A DNA stretch of 64,000 nt from Bifidobacterium adolescentis ATCC 15703 (GCF_000010425.1 NC_008618.1:1729946-1793945); one strand, 5' to 3'; positions 34,189 to 44,444 are shown, counted from the first letter of the stretch. The notes: generated from the letters alone by a model not told the origin. Translations and numbers: made by a program.

Positions 34189-36291
34189 TTACCGCCTTAC
34201 CACGAGCACGCCGTTGCGGCGCACGGTGTACGAGCCGGGCTTTTCCTCCCGATCCGTCTGGAACAGGATGACCGGCTCGCCTTCGATGCCTTGCAATTCG
34301 ACCGTCTTCTTGCCACGGGGCAGGTAGAAGTCGAAGGTGGCGTCGGCGGAGGCGCGCACGGTGTGCAGCACGTCGGCATTCTCCTGCGACGAGGCCGCGA
34401 GATATGCGCGGACCAGCTTCGTCAGATCGGCCACATCCAGGTCGCAGCCGACGAAATACGCTTCGCCGGAGCCGTACGGATTACGGGTGACCGCGGCCGT
34501 GCCGTCGAGCTCCCATTCGTCCGCTTCCTCGCCGGCGTACGTGGCAAGCACCTGCGCGTGTTCGCCGGTCACGTTCACGTCGTTCTGCCACAGGCGGGTC
34601 GTGGTGCCGTCCAGCGCGGCCGAATCGTCGGCGGACGACAGTCGGATCTCGCCCGGCTCGCCTTCGGCTTCGGCGCCGAGGATGTTGAATTCCTCGCCGC
34701 GGACGCCCAGCATCGAGCGCAACAGGCCATCGCCCGCGCCCGGGTATCCGCCGAGCCAAGTGTGGAAATGCTCGTCGATCAGTCCGGTCGCGTAGCCGAC
34801 CACCACGCGGCCGCCGGCGGCCGCGAAGTCGGCCAACCGCTGCGTGTCGGCGGCGCTCAGGATCAGCACGGTCGGCAGCACGACGGTCTTGTACGAGCTC
34901 CAGTCGTAGGCGAGCGGCACGATGTCGGCGCGCGAGCCCGCGTCCAGGAACGCGCGGTACCAGTCACGCACGTCATGCCAGTGGTTGAGTTTCATGCTCG
35001 GCAGGGTCTGGGAGCGGGTGGCCCATTCCGATTCGGCGCTGAAGAGGATCGCCGTGTCGGAGTGCGCCAATTCGGTGCCCTGCACGCCGGCGTCGGCGAG
35101 CGTGTGCAACGACGCGCCCAGCTCGCACACCTGGCGGAACAGCTTCGTGTCCTCGCCGGCGTGCGGAACCATGGCCGAATGGAACGCTTCGGCACCGAAC
35201 GCGGACGCGCGCCACTGGAAGAAGTTGATGGCGTCGGCGCCCATGGCCACATGGGCCAGGGAGTCACGCACGGTCTCGCCCTTGCGCTTGCGGGTGTTAA
35301 GCGGCTTCCACTGCACCGCCGAGGTGGAGTGTTCCATGACATACCACGGCTTGCCGAGCGCGAGCGAATCCATGAGAGCGTCGGAGCAGGCCAGCTCGTC
35401 GAGGTGGGATTCGCCCTCGTGGAAGTAGTGGTCGTTGGATACGAAGTTCACTTCCTTGGCCCAGGCGGCGTAGTCCATGCAGCACTGGTCGGTGGAGACC
35501 ATGAAGTTCGTGGTGAACGGCTTGTCGGGGCAGATTTCGGCGATCGCGTCGCGTTCGGCTTTGTAGAAGTCGAGGAGCATGTCGTTGCCGAACCGTTCGA
35601 AGTCGAGCTTCTGGCCGGGGTTGACCATCGAGTCGGCGCCCATGAACCGTGGGATGAGCACTTCGTCGAAGCCGTTCATCTCCTGGCCCCAGAAGGTGGT
35701 GCCCCACGCCTGATTGAGCGCGTCGATGGTGCCGTACTTGCGGCGGCACCATGCGCGGAAGGCCTCGAGCGCGTTGTCGGAGTAGTCCTCGCGGTTGTTC
35801 CACCCGTATTCGTTGCCCATGTGCCATGCGGTCACATACGGGTTGGTGCCGTACCGTTCGGCGAGCTTGCGGCACAGGGTCAGCGCGTATTCCTTGAACA
35901 CCGGGCTGGTCGGGCTCCAGGATTGGCGCGAGCCGGCGTTGACCGGATGGCCGTACTTGTCACGCGGAAGGACCTCCGGGTGGCTTTCGTACAGCCACAG
36001 CGGCGCGGTCGCCGTCGCGGAGGCCAGGTCGACCACGATGCCGGCATTGCCGAGTTTGTCGATGATGCGGTCGAGCCAGCCGAAATCCCAACGATCCTCG
36101 GTGGGTTGGATGCGATCCCAGCTGAAGATGGCGAGGGCCACGGTGTTGACGCCGGCCTGCTTCATCAGGCGGATGTCGTCGTCCCAGATGTCCTCGGACC
36201 ATTGGTCGGGATTGTAGTCGCCACCGAAGGCGATGCCGCGGCCATCCGCGGTCAGCAGTTCCGGCCATTCGAAGTTGCGTCGCGCACTCAC
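34189..36291 (-). CDS. GH42 beta-galactosidase
   Basis: This intracellular enzyme hydrolyses terminal beta-D-galactosyl residues of imported oligosaccharides. The start is GTG 36291, as AAAGGAGAT lies just ahead; a longer frame adds a non-homologous, Cys-rich leader. Domain A is a TIM barrel (about 1-390) with the acid/base Glu161 in AWHMGNEYGWN and the nucleophile Glu320 in WYVMEHSTSAVQW. The trimerisation domain B follows (about 395-610), then the small beta domain C ending in SYTVRRNGVLVVRR. The 700-residue length is typical. There is no signal peptide. It is 55 bases downstream of GH35 and shares its operon with the sugar ABC genes. Confidence 0.94.
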   Translation of the reverse strand: MSARRNFEWPELLTADGRGIAFGGDYNPDQWSEDIWDDDIRLMKQAGVNTVALAIFSWDRIQPTEDRWDFGWLDRIIDKLGNAGIVVDLASATATAPLWLYESHPEVLPRDKYGHPVNAGSRQSWSPTSPVFKEYALTLCRKLAERYGTNPYVTAWHMGNEYGWNNREDYSDNALEAFRAWCRRKYGTIDALNQAWGTTFWGQEMNGFDEVLIPRFMGADSMVNPGQKLDFERFGNDMLLDFYKAERDAIAEICPDKPFTTNFMVSTDQCCMDYAAWAKEVNFVSNDHYFHEGESHLDELACSDALMDSLALGKPWYVMEHSTSAVQWKPLNTRKRKGETVRDSLAHVAMGADAINFFQWRASAFGAEAFHSAMVPHAGEDTKLFRQVCELGASLHTLADAGVQGTELAHSDTAILFSAESEWATRSQTLPSMKLNHWHDVRDWYRAFLDAGSRADIVPLAYDWSSYKTVVLPTVLILSAADTQRLADFAAAGGRVVVGYATGLIDEHFHTWLGGYPGAGDGLLRSMLGVRGEEFNILGAEAEGEPGEIRLSSADDSAALDGTTTRLWQNDVNVTGEHAQVLATYAGEEADEWELDGTAAVTRNPYGSGEAYFVGCDLDVADLTKLVRAYLAASSQENADVLHTVRASADATFDFYLPRGKKTVELQGIEGEPVILFQTDREEKPGSYTVRRNGVLVVRR

Positions 36292-36346
36292 GATTATCTC
36301 CTTTGGTAATTGGCATAAAGCCATGGTTTTTTGTATATTACATTCG

Positions 36347-38602
36347 TTATTCGCCCACCGGCATGTGGTACACCGGTGTAGCATACACGTCGGTGACGTC
36401 AGCGACGCACGCATCGGACTGCTCCAGGCGGGCCGCCATCGACGATGTTACCTTCACGCGGACCCCGCGCCTCAGCGGCGTGACGACCAGCGTCAGCTTT
36501 CCACCAGCGGCATCGATGGCATCCGCGTAATCGCGCAATCCGACCTGCCATGTCTCGCCGTTGCAGAAATTATCGGCGATCAGCACATCGCCGCAGAACA
36601 GCCAGCCGATATCGCCCTGGTATGCGATGTTCAGCATGACATCGGCGACCTGCCGTTGATCGCGGAAAAGCCGTCCCATGCCAGCCGGCAAAGCGATTTC
36701 GTACCGATCGGCGTGCAGTCTTCTCATACGCGCATACACCGATACGGGCTCCACCGGCCGCGGAGAGCCGAGCAAGCCTTCCGGATATGCGGCGATCCCG
36801 TTTTCGGCGCGGGGCGATTCCAGCGTCCACCCATCGCCGTCCTCGTACAGCAACGCGTTGTCGTCGTCGACGAAGGCGAGGCCTCCATCCAACACCGTCA
36901 TCCGCCCGGCGAGCGCTCGTGTGACGCATACGATCTCCGCCGCGTCCCGGACCATGAAGCGTTCGAAATCCGCCTTGCCGACGGTGACGTCCTGGATGTC
37001 GCCTTCGAAATGGAACGTCAGCTCATCCATGCCATCGGGCTTGAGGAACACGAACGTGCGGAACGGTCGGCCCGGCACCCGCAGCACGGTGACCGGCTGC
37101 AGGTTGGCGCGGACGAGCCGCACGCCGTCCAGATCCATGTTGAACGGCAATATGCAGTTCTCCCCCTCGGCGAGGCCGATGCCGGTGAACCGTATGCGCT
37201 CACCGGTACCCGTCGTCACGTCGATTTGCTCACCGTGACGGCTCGGCACGCGCGCATGGTCCTGGAAGTTGTCGATGGACACGAAACCCCGTTCGCCATC
37301 GCTGCGCACGGCATACCGGAGGGTCTCGGAGTCGGACGGATCGATGCGGTCCTGCCCGTCCTGCAACGAGACCGGCATTCCGGCGAGTTCCGGCCCGAAG
37401 GCTTTGACGAACTCGTGCAGGGTGCGCAGCCGCCGGTAGGATTCCCGCACCTGTCCGAATTTGCCAAGGGGCGCTTGGAAATCATAGGAGCGTTTCGGGG
37501 TCTGCCCCTCATTGAGGAATCCGGCCGCGCCCTTCGGGTTGGTTCCGCCATGGAACATGTAGTAGCCGAGGAAATCGCACCCCGAGCCGAGCTTGATGTT
37601 GGCCATCGCGTCGACGGAGCGCTTCGGCAGCACGAAACGGTAATCGTACGAATTGAACATCCCGCCGCCCATCTCGCAGCAGGCGTACGGGCGGCTGTCC
37701 GGATCGTACGGGGGATCGAAGCCGTCGCTTGTGCTGGAGCCATGCAGCCTCCGGTATCGGTACTCGTCGGTGGCGGGATGCTCCGTCATCCCCTCGGCAC
37801 CGACGCCGTCGTAGAACAGCCACGGCCGGTACGCGTATCCACCCCACAGCGGCAGCATGTCGTCCGGAACCGGTGACTGCCAGCCGGTGCAGGTGAACAT
37901 CGGCGGGTCGATGCCTTCCTCGATCGCGATGTCGCGCAGCCGTTCCAGGTAGCCGGCCCCATCGTGGCCGGACGGCACCCATTCACGGCTGATGCCGGTG
38001 GTCATCTCCCAAGGAGCCGACGACGCCATGTACTCGTTGTCGACCTGGGCCGCGATGATCGGCCCGCCATCCTTGAAATACAGGCCGCGCAGCTGCTGCG
38101 CGATATGCGCGTAGAGACCGCGCACCGCATCGAGGAAGCCGGCGTCGAGGGAACGGACCTCATACGACTTGCCGTACAGCCAGTCGGGAAGTCCGCCGTT
38201 GCGCACCTCGCCATGGCAGAACGGTCCCAGCCGCACGATGACGTGCAGTCCGTGCCGGGCGCACAATTCCACGAATCGGCGCACGTTCCTGTTGCCGGAG
38301 AAATCCCACTCCCCCTCGCGCTCCTCATGGTGGTTCCAGAACACGTAGGTGGATACGACGTCGATGCCCGCCGCGGCCATCTTCGCGAGTTCCGTGTCCC
38401 ACCGTTCGGCGGCGATCCGCGAATAGTGCATCTCGCCGGCGATGGGGATCCATGGCGATCCGTCACGGGTCAGGAAGCGGTTCGTGGCGCCCAGGGTCCC
38501 GCCATCCGGCCCGCATGCGGCTGCGGCGCGGATGACGGGGATCCCGTATGCGGGCGTCCGCGCGAACTTGCTGGCTTCCGAAAGATCAACCTCATAGCGC
38601 AT
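36347..38602 (-). CDS. GH35 beta-galactosidase
   Basis: This glycoside hydrolase has 751 residues, starting at ATG 38602 behind AAGGAG. The catalytic barrel occupies about residues 38-350. WIPIAGEMHYSRI and VVSTYVFWNHHE are family markers, with acid/base Glu190 in AAQVDNEYMAS and nucleophile Glu310 in YACCEMGGGM. The C-terminal ~400 residues are beta-rich accessory domains ending near YATPVYHMPVGE. No signal peptide is seen, so it acts on imported oligosaccharides. GH35 enzymes often prefer beta-1,3 or beta-1,4 galactosides, and pairing with GH42 broadens the linkages handled; the exact substrate is not deducible. Confidence 0.93.
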   Translation of the reverse strand: MRYEVDLSEASKFARTPAYGIPVIRAAAACGPDGGTLGATNRFLTRDGSPWIPIAGEMHYSRIAAERWDTELAKMAAAGIDVVSTYVFWNHHEEREGEWDFSGNRNVRRFVELCARHGLHVIVRLGPFCHGEVRNGGLPDWLYGKSYEVRSLDAGFLDAVRGLYAHIAQQLRGLYFKDGGPIIAAQVDNEYMASSAPWEMTTGISREWVPSGHDGAGYLERLRDIAIEEGIDPPMFTCTGWQSPVPDDMLPLWGGYAYRPWLFYDGVGAEGMTEHPATDEYRYRRLHGSSTSDGFDPPYDPDSRPYACCEMGGGMFNSYDYRFVLPKRSVDAMANIKLGSGCDFLGYYMFHGGTNPKGAAGFLNEGQTPKRSYDFQAPLGKFGQVRESYRRLRTLHEFVKAFGPELAGMPVSLQDGQDRIDPSDSETLRYAVRSDGERGFVSIDNFQDHARVPSRHGEQIDVTTGTGERIRFTGIGLAEGENCILPFNMDLDGVRLVRANLQPVTVLRVPGRPFRTFVFLKPDGMDELTFHFEGDIQDVTVGKADFERFMVRDAAEIVCVTRALAGRMTVLDGGLAFVDDDNALLYEDGDGWTLESPRAENGIAAYPEGLLGSPRPVEPVSVYARMRRLHADRYEIALPAGMGRLFRDQRQVADVMLNIAYQGDIGWLFCGDVLIADNFCNGETWQVGLRDYADAIDAAGGKLTLVVTPLRRGVRVKVTSSMAARLEQSDACVADVTDVYATPVYHMPVGE

Positions 38603-38643
38603 AACGCTGCTCCTTGTCGAATTCCCGCAAGCAGGAGGACCGG

Positions 38644-39477
38644 TCAGCCCTTGACCGAACCGGCGACCAGGCCGGCCACGATCCAACGCTGGCAGAAGAT
38701 GAAGAACACGAACACCGGGATGAGCGCGATGGTGGTGACCGTCATGAACAACGGCCAGTTCGTCGTGAAGGTGCTGATCGCGTTGAACACCTGCAGCACG
38801 ATGGTCTGTTTGTTGGTCGACGAGATGTACACGCTCGGCGTCATGAAGTCGTTCCACGTGCCCATGGTCTGGAACACGATGACGGTGGTCAGGATCGGGC
38901 GGATCAGCGGCAGCACGATCGTCCAGAAGATGCGGAACGGACCGGCGCCGTCGATACGGGCGGCCTCGATGATCTCATACGGCAGGCCGCGCATGTACTG
39001 CACGATCAAGAAGTAGCAGAAGGTCGCGCCGCCCGTGTAAAGCACGATCAGGCCGAGCAGCGAATCGACGAGACCCACCTGTGCCTCCATGCGGTACTGC
39101 GGAATCAGCAGCGTCTGGCCGGGGATGATGAAGGACAGCATGAGCAGCACGCCGATCACGGCGGTGAACTTGCTCTTCTTCAGGATCATGCCGTATGCGG
39201 CGAGCGCGCCGAACAGCACCTGCAGGCCGACGCCGACCACCGTCACGATGATGGTGTTCTTGAAGGCGTTGACAATGGGCAGATGCCCGAATGCATACGT
39301 GTAGTTCTCGAAATTCCATGTCTTTGGTAACCCAATCGGGTCCATGGACATCTCGGCGCTGCTTTTGAACGTGTTGATGACGATGACGTACAGCGGCACC
39401 GCGCAGATCAGCGCGATAGCGATGACGACGACGGAACGGATGATCGAGCCGATACGCTCGCGTTGCTGCAGAGTCAT
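38644..39477 (-). CDS. Sugar ABC transporter permease (MalG type)
   Basis: This inner-membrane permease of a CUT1 carbohydrate ABC importer has 277 residues and six transmembrane helices. The ATPase-contact loop is EIIEAARIDGAGPFRIFWTIVLPLIRPIL (EAA motif). Its start overlaps the end of the MalF-type gene (ATGA). No ATPase gene is in the operon, so a shared MsmK-like ATPase encoded elsewhere must power it. Confidence 0.93.
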   Translation of the reverse strand: MTLQQRERIGSIIRSVVVIAIALICAVPLYVIVINTFKSSAEMSMDPIGLPKTWNFENYTYAFGHLPIVNAFKNTIIVTVVGVGLQVLFGALAAYGMILKKSKFTAVIGVLLMLSFIIPGQTLLIPQYRMEAQVGLVDSLLGLIVLYTGGATFCYFLIVQYMRGLPYEIIEAARIDGAGPFRIFWTIVLPLIRPILTTVIVFQTMGTWNDFMTPSVYISSTNKQTIVLQVFNAISTFTTNWPLFMTVTTIALIPVFVFFIFCQRWIVAGLVAGSVKG

Positions 39478-40436
39478 GACAGCCTCTTTTCTACCAGATT
39501 GGTGATTACCTGCTGCAGGGCGACCAACAGCGCGCAGCAGATGAAGAAGATGACGCCCAGTGCGGAGCCCAGTCCGTACCGGCTCGAACCGATGCCCGTG
39601 AGGATGATGGACTGGGTCACGGTGTAGGTGGAGTAGCCCGGACCGCCGCTGGTGAGGCCATACGGCAGATCATAGACCTTCAAACCACCGGTAAGCAGCA
39701 TGAAGATGCTCACACCCATGGCCGGAACCATCTGGGGCAGTGTGATGTTGAAGAACTGCTGGCGACGGTTTGCGCCATCGACGGCGGCCTGTTCGTAGAT
39801 ATCGGCGGGGATAGCCTGCAGATACGCCAGATACAGCGTGGCGTGCCAGCCGATCTGAGCCCATACCGCTACGAAAATCACACAGAATTTGGCAAGTTCG
39901 GAATTCGACAACCACGGAATCGCATCGATGCCGATCTTGGCGAGCAGCGTGTTGACGACGCCGGACTTCAGCGGGGAGAAGATGTACTGCCAGACCAAGC
40001 CGAGCACGGCCATGGACGGCACCGAGAAGAAGAAGAACAGGGAACGGGCGAAGTTACGGCCGAAGAACTTGCGGTTGAGCACCACAGCCAGCGGCAGGGC
40101 GATCACGGTGATGAGCACGGTGGTGGCCACCGTGTACAGCAGCGTGAAGCCGAGGCCCGCGAGCAGCGTCGGATCCTTGAAGCACTGCACGTAGTTCGCG
40201 AACCCCACGAACTTCGCGTCCGCGAAATTGTAACCGGAGTAATCGGTGAAGCTGAACACCAGGCTTTGCAGGAATGGGATGAGGATCACCACGATGAACA
40301 CCACCATGATCGGCAGCAGGAAGCGTGCCGAGGCGAAGTTCTCCATGAAGTTGCGGTGACGACGCTGCTTGAGATGCAACGCCTCTACCTGATCAGCGGA
40401 ATGTGGACGCGCCGCTGACGCTGTTGATACTGACAT
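39474..40436 (-). CDS. Sugar ABC transporter permease (MalF type)
   Basis: This is the second permease of the galactoside importer (320 residues, six main helices after a polar N-terminus). The EAA loop reads YEQAAVDGANRRQQFFNITLPQMVPA. It partners the MalG-type protein, with a four-base gene overlap. It lies ~100 bases downstream of the binding-protein gene, a spacing that often allows higher expression of the latter. Confidence 0.93.
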   Translation of the reverse strand: MSVSTASAARPHSADQVEALHLKQRRHRNFMENFASARFLLPIMVVFIVVILIPFLQSLVFSFTDYSGYNFADAKFVGFANYVQCFKDPTLLAGLGFTLLYTVATTVLITVIALPLAVVLNRKFFGRNFARSLFFFFSVPSMAVLGLVWQYIFSPLKSGVVNTLLAKIGIDAIPWLSNSELAKFCVIFVAVWAQIGWHATLYLAYLQAIPADIYEQAAVDGANRRQQFFNITLPQMVPAMGVSIFMLLTGGLKVYDLPYGLTSGGPGYSTYTVTQSIILTGIGSSRYGLGSALGVIFFICCALLVALQQVITNLVEKRLS

Positions 40437-40537
40437 GTTGGTTGCTTTCTACAAAACGTGAGATTGGCAGGTCCAGGCGTGGCGCGGACGGAAGGGTCCG
40501 CGCCAGCCTGCCGCGATGGATGTCTGTTCGCGATGGA

Positions 40538-41788
40538 TCAGGAGAGGGTCTTGAGCTTGGAATCGAGGTTCTCCGCGGCCTGCGTAGGGCTGATGGAGCC
40601 GAGGGCTACCTGCTGCAGCTGGGTGAAGGTCTCGGCGCGCAGCGCGGTGGTGCCCTTGCTCCAGTGGGCGGAATTCAGGTACACGTTGCCGGTCTTGATG
40701 TACAGGTCGTAGGCGTCCTTGAAGTGGTCGTCCACCGTGGCGTTGAAGCCCTTGACGGACGGGATCAGGCCCAGCTGCTTCTGGTACAGCTTGAGGCCCT
40801 CGTCGGAGGTCAGGAAGGTGAAGAACTTCTCCGCGGCCTTGAGCTTGTCTCCGGAGATCTTGTTGTTGATGCCGAAGGCCGGATCGATGGAGCCCGGCGC
40901 GTACGGGGTGTCACCCTTCTTCAGCATAGGGATCTGGCCGAAACCGTAGTTGAGGCCGGTCTCATTGAAGCTGTCGATGTCCCACGAGCCGGAAGGATAG
41001 ACCGCAAGACGTCCGGCGGTGAATTCCGACTTGACCTGGTCGCCGCTCAGGCCGGACACGTCGGAGCTCATCAGGTTCTGCTTGATCAGCTTGTCCCATT
41101 CGCCGTAGTACTTGCCATACACGTTCTTGAACGTGTCCTTACCGGCGTCGATCTTGGCGTCGAGCGCCTCGCCCTGCTTGGCGGATTCAGCGCCGATCCA
41201 GCCCTCGACGGCGTTGCCCAGTCCATCCTTCGGCTCAAGGTATGGGGTGATTCCCGCGGCTTTGAGTTTGCCGCACATGGTCAGGAATTCATCCCACGTC
41301 GCCGGGATGGAGTCGTAACCGACCTTCTTCAGCAGATCCTTGTTGTACACCCAGGCATTGGTCCAGGTGCTCACGCCCATGGCGTATACTTTGCCATCCA
41401 CGCTATAGGCCTTTTTTGCGGCATCGCCGATTTTATCCATGAAGCTTTCATTGCTCAGGTCCTTGGCGTAGTTGCCTTTGACCAGATCGCTCAACGCCTC
41501 CGGAGGAACGATGTAGACGTCGGCCAGGTTTCCGCCGGAGATTCGAGTCTGCAGCGTCTGCTGGTAGCCACTCTGGGAACCGGTGGTGGTGCTGTAGTCG
41601 ATCTTGATGTCCGAATTGGCCTTTTCGAACGCGTCGATGATCGGCTGGTACTTGTCCTGCGAATTGTTCGAGAAGAACGACAGCGTGGTCTTGCCGTCGG
41701 CGGCGTTTCCTCCACCGCACGCGGCCAGCGGAACAAGCATCGCCGCAGCGGCCACCGCCGCAATCATCCTGATGGATTTCTTCTCCAT
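40538..41788 (-). CDS. Sugar ABC transporter substrate-binding lipoprotein
   Basis: This is the extracellular binding protein of the importer (416 residues, family 1). The start is ATG 41788, with AAGGAGGAG upstream. The leader MEKKSIRMIAAVAAAAMLVPLAAC ends in a lipobox (LAAC), so Cys24 should be lipid-modified and the protein anchored outside the membrane. The mature part begins GGGNAADGKTTLSFF; aromatic residues such as those in VSTWTNAWVYN and GSWDIDSF may bind sugar. As the first gene of the operon it sits behind the consensus promoter. The ligand is probably a beta-galactoside, inferred from the GH35 and GH42 genes. Confidence 0.92.
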   Translation of the reverse strand: MEKKSIRMIAAVAAAAMLVPLAACGGGNAADGKTTLSFFSNNSQDKYQPIIDAFEKANSDIKIDYSTTTGSQSGYQQTLQTRISGGNLADVYIVPPEALSDLVKGNYAKDLSNESFMDKIGDAAKKAYSVDGKVYAMGVSTWTNAWVYNKDLLKKVGYDSIPATWDEFLTMCGKLKAAGITPYLEPKDGLGNAVEGWIGAESAKQGEALDAKIDAGKDTFKNVYGKYYGEWDKLIKQNLMSSDVSGLSGDQVKSEFTAGRLAVYPSGSWDIDSFNETGLNYGFGQIPMLKKGDTPYAPGSIDPAFGINNKISGDKLKAAEKFFTFLTSDEGLKLYQKQLGLIPSVKGFNATVDDHFKDAYDLYIKTGNVYLNSAHWSKGTTALRAETFTQLQQVALGSISPTQAAENLDSKLKTLS

Positions 41789-41944
41789 GATGTACTCCTC
41801 CTTGTGTCCCATCGTTGGCACCCGCTTTACGTGCGTTCATTCGTCGAACCCACTCCAGCTGCGGTAGATACACGTCAATATGTCTTCAACTGACCATTCA
41901 GTTGATTCGGGATATTTCCTTCCCTTTTTGGTATAACTGTGTAC

Positions 41945-41956
41945 CTGTTGAAACAG
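41945..41956. promoter_or_regulatory. Candidate LacI-type operator
   Basis: CTGTTGAAACAG is a palindrome with 5-bp arms directly downstream of, and overlapping, the -10 box. This position suits a repressor that blocks initiation. A second palindrome, CAACTGACCATTCAGTTG (41887-41904), lies in the leader and may be an auxiliary site. The LacI protein of the same operon is the likely binder. Confidence 0.55.
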
Positions 41957-41983
41957 TATAGGTTTTCCGGTGTACCATGTCAA
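41955..41983 (-). promoter_or_regulatory. Consensus promoter of the galactoside operon
   Basis: On the minus strand TTGACA (41983-41978), 17 bases and TATACT (41960-41955) match the sigma70-type consensus almost perfectly. The start site would fall near 41948, inside the adjacent palindromic operator. It drives the binding-protein, permease, GH35, GH42 and LacI genes. Confidence 0.8.
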
Positions 41984-42225
41984 TTCAAACAAGGAAATTT
42001 GCATCCCATCGACCGCTACCCCTACAAAACATCGGCGTGTCGTATACCGGCAGCACCGTCGACAGCGGACGACGACCCGCCCGCACCATCCGGAGACGCG
42101 CAGCCCGAAAGCGTATTGCGAGTGGGCAGGACGCATGTGGACAAGTCGGTGTATTACGGGGGATTATTTTTCCGATGAATTCCCCAGTATTAGTTGGGAT
42201 TGAAAAGATGCTGAAAGTCCACAGA

Positions 42226-42270
42226 TAAAAAATCGGCGGCTCCAAGGAAATATCCTTGGAAGCCGCCGAT
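42226..42270 (-). terminator. Intrinsic terminator of pdxST
   Basis: ATCGGCGGCTCCAAGGA (from 42232) and TCCTTGGAAGCCGCCGAT form a ~17-bp stem with one mismatch and a 4-base loop. On the minus strand it is followed by TTTTT. It lies ~95 bases after the pdxT stop. Bases 41990-42225 between it and the galactoside promoter hold no recognisable gene. Confidence 0.8.
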
Positions 42271-42365
42271 ATGCTTGCGTGCGTCGCGCTACGGGCTCAA
42301 GCGAGTACACAGCGTGCTACGCAGACCGTGAGCAACACAGACCGCGCGCTACACAGAATCGCAAG

Positions 42366-43058
42366 CTACAAACTCAGGAACAGCTCGTGGATGCGGGTGT
42401 CGTCGGTGAGCTCGGGATGGAACGCCGTGGCGAGGATCTTGCCTTGGCGCAAGCCGACCACATTGCCGTCCACCGACGTTTCGACGGTGGCGGCCGGTCC
42501 GACTTCGGCCACGAACGGCCCGCGGATGAACACCAGCGGGAAATCTTTGAGCACGATGTCGGCCGGGGCGTCCTGCGGAACATGCTCGCCCGGTGCGACC
42601 ACGACGGCGGAATCACCGGAAGAGGAGCCGAAATCGGCGGTGGCGGCGAACGAGCCAAGCTGGCGGCCGTATGCGTTGCGCCGCACGACGGCGTCAAGCG
42701 CGCCGAAGTAGACGTTGTCGTCGTTATCGAGCTTGCGGGCCAGCAGAATCATGCCGGCGCAGGTACCGAACACCGGTTTGCCGGCGGCGATATGCTCTGC
42801 AATCGGCTCGAACAGGCCGGTGGAGCGCAGCAGCTTGCCCTGCGTGGTGCTCTCGCCGCCGGGCAGAATCACCCGGTCGATCGAATCGTCGAAATCCTCG
42901 GCCGCGCGCAGCAGCTTCCACGGCGCGCCGAGGTGATCCAGCATGGCGGCGTGCTCGGCGAACGCGCCCTGCACGGCGAGGATGCCGGTCACGCCATGTT
43001 TCGCGGCTTCGACGCCGGCCGATTCTTCCTTCGAAATGTATTCAACTGCTACAACCAT
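42366..43058 (-). CDS. pdxT: Pyridoxal 5'-phosphate synthase glutaminase subunit PdxT
   Basis: PdxT splits glutamine and passes ammonia to PdxS for vitamin B6 synthesis. The start is ATG 43058 (AGGAA ahead), giving 230 residues. Class I amidotransferase motifs are present: GILAVQGAFAEH, RVILPGGESTT, the nucleophile Cys in VFGTCAGMILLA, and the His-Glu pair in AFHPELTDD. An N-terminal extension of ~20 residues precedes the usual start. It follows pdxS by ~90 bases and ends at a strong terminator. Confidence 0.95.
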   Translation of the reverse strand: MVVAVEYISKEESAGVEAAKHGVTGILAVQGAFAEHAAMLDHLGAPWKLLRAAEDFDDSIDRVILPGGESTTQGKLLRSTGLFEPIAEHIAAGKPVFGTCAGMILLARKLDNDDNVYFGALDAVVRRNAYGRQLGSFAATADFGSSSGDSAVVVAPGEHVPQDAPADIVLKDFPLVFIRGPFVAEVGPAATVETSVDGNVVGLRQGKILATAFHPELTDDTRIHELFLSL

Positions 43059-43145
43059 TACCGTTCCTGTGCTTTCGGATATGCCGGCTCCGCGGTGCTT
43101 CTCGCTGCCCGCGGAGCCGGCGTCACGCATGCGCCGTGCGGGCCG

Positions 43146-44021
43146 TCACTCGCCGCGGGCGGCCATGATGGTTTCGATCTCATCTTCGTTGATGCCGACC
43201 ATGGCCTCACCGAGATTCTCGGAAAGACGTGCAAGCAGCTCGGCGTCCTGCCAATTGGCGGTAGCCTGCACGATGGCGGCGGCACGCTTAGCCGGGTCTC
43301 CGGACTTGAAGATGCCGGAACCGACGAACACGCCTTCGGCACCCAGCTCCATCATGAGCGCGGCATCGGCCGGAGTGGCCACGCCACCGGCTGCGAAGTT
43401 GACGACCGGCAGACGGCCATTGTCGTGCACGTACTTGGCGAGATCGTACGGCACGGCCAGCTGCTTGGCGGCCTCGTACACCTCGTCGTCGCGCAGGGAG
43501 ACGAGTTCGCGGATCTGCTTGTTCATGGTGCGCATGTGACGCACGGCCTGGATGACGTCGCCGGTGCCCGGCTCGCCCTTGGTGCGGATCATGGACGCGC
43601 CCTCGGCGACACGGCGCAGCGCTTCGCCCAGGTTCTTCGCGCCGCACACGAACGGCACGTCGAACCGGTTCTTGTCGATGTGGTACACGTCGTCGGCGGG
43701 GCTGAGTACTTCGGATTCGTCGATGTAATCGATTTCGATGGCCTGCAGAATGCGGGCTTCGGCGATGTGGCCGATACGAACCTTGGCCATGACCGGAATA
43801 GACACGGCTTCCTGAATGCCCTTGATCATGGCCGGATCGCTCATGCGGGAAACTCCGCCGGCAGCACGAATATCGGCCGGAATGCGTTCGAGCGCCATCA
43901 CCGCGCATGCGCCCGCGTCCTGTGCGATCTTCGCCTGCTCCGGAGTGGTGACGTCCATGATTACGCCACCCTTGAGCATCTGTGCCAGATTCTTGTTCAG
44001 TTCGTTCCTGTTGTTGGCCAT
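43146..44021 (-). CDS. pdxS: Pyridoxal 5'-phosphate synthase subunit PdxS
   Basis: PdxS builds PLP from ribose 5-phosphate, glyceraldehyde 3-phosphate and ammonia. The 291-residue protein is highly conserved, with [36 protein letters not shown] (a catalytic Lys), [13 protein letters not shown] (second Lys) and the phosphate site [15 protein letters not shown] 44021 has AAAGG upstream. It is the first gene of the pdxST operon, forming the 12+12 complex with PdxT. Bases 44022-44444 upstream contain no recognisable gene and presumably the promoter. Confidence 0.97.
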   Translation of the reverse strand: MANNRNELNKNLAQMLKGGVIMDVTTPEQAKIAQDAGACAVMALERIPADIRAAGGVSRMSDPAMIKGIQEAVSIPVMAKVRIGHIAEARILQAIEIDYIDESEVLSPADDVYHIDKNRFDVPFVCGAKNLGEALRRVAEGASMIRTKGEPGTGDVIQAVRHMRTMNKQIRELVSLRDDEVYEAAKQLAVPYDLAKYVHDNGRLPVVNFAAGGVATPADAALMMELGAEGVFVGSGIFKSGDPAKRAAAIVQATANWQDAELLARLSENLGEAMVGINEDEIETIMAARGE

Positions 44022-44444
44022 CGCCAGCCTTTCGTCGAAAATAATCGTTTGCTATCGATACTAACGATTTCCCATTTCGATTTCACGCGAACTGAATCTT
44101 ATAACCTACCAAAAAGTCGGTTTTGCTAAATTTGCAACCTTATTTTCATGATTGTTTCATTGGCTTATGATTTCGATTCCGTCGACATTTCATCGGTTTC
44201 GTCCGTTTTTCTTGCTTTACCTGCGACCATGGCTTTCGATTCGTCCGCTTCCGTACGCCGTCGCGCGCGCTATAGGAAACACGAATGACATGCGATTTTC
44301 ATACGACCACATTGCGGACGTGCGACGCGTCCGTATGCGGCCGCATGGGCATGGGCACCTCACCAGGCCCCGCATTACGCCGATTCACACACTAGTTCGC
44401 ACGCATCGGCTCGCCGCATCAGTTCGCAATCCGCACGCGCCAGC

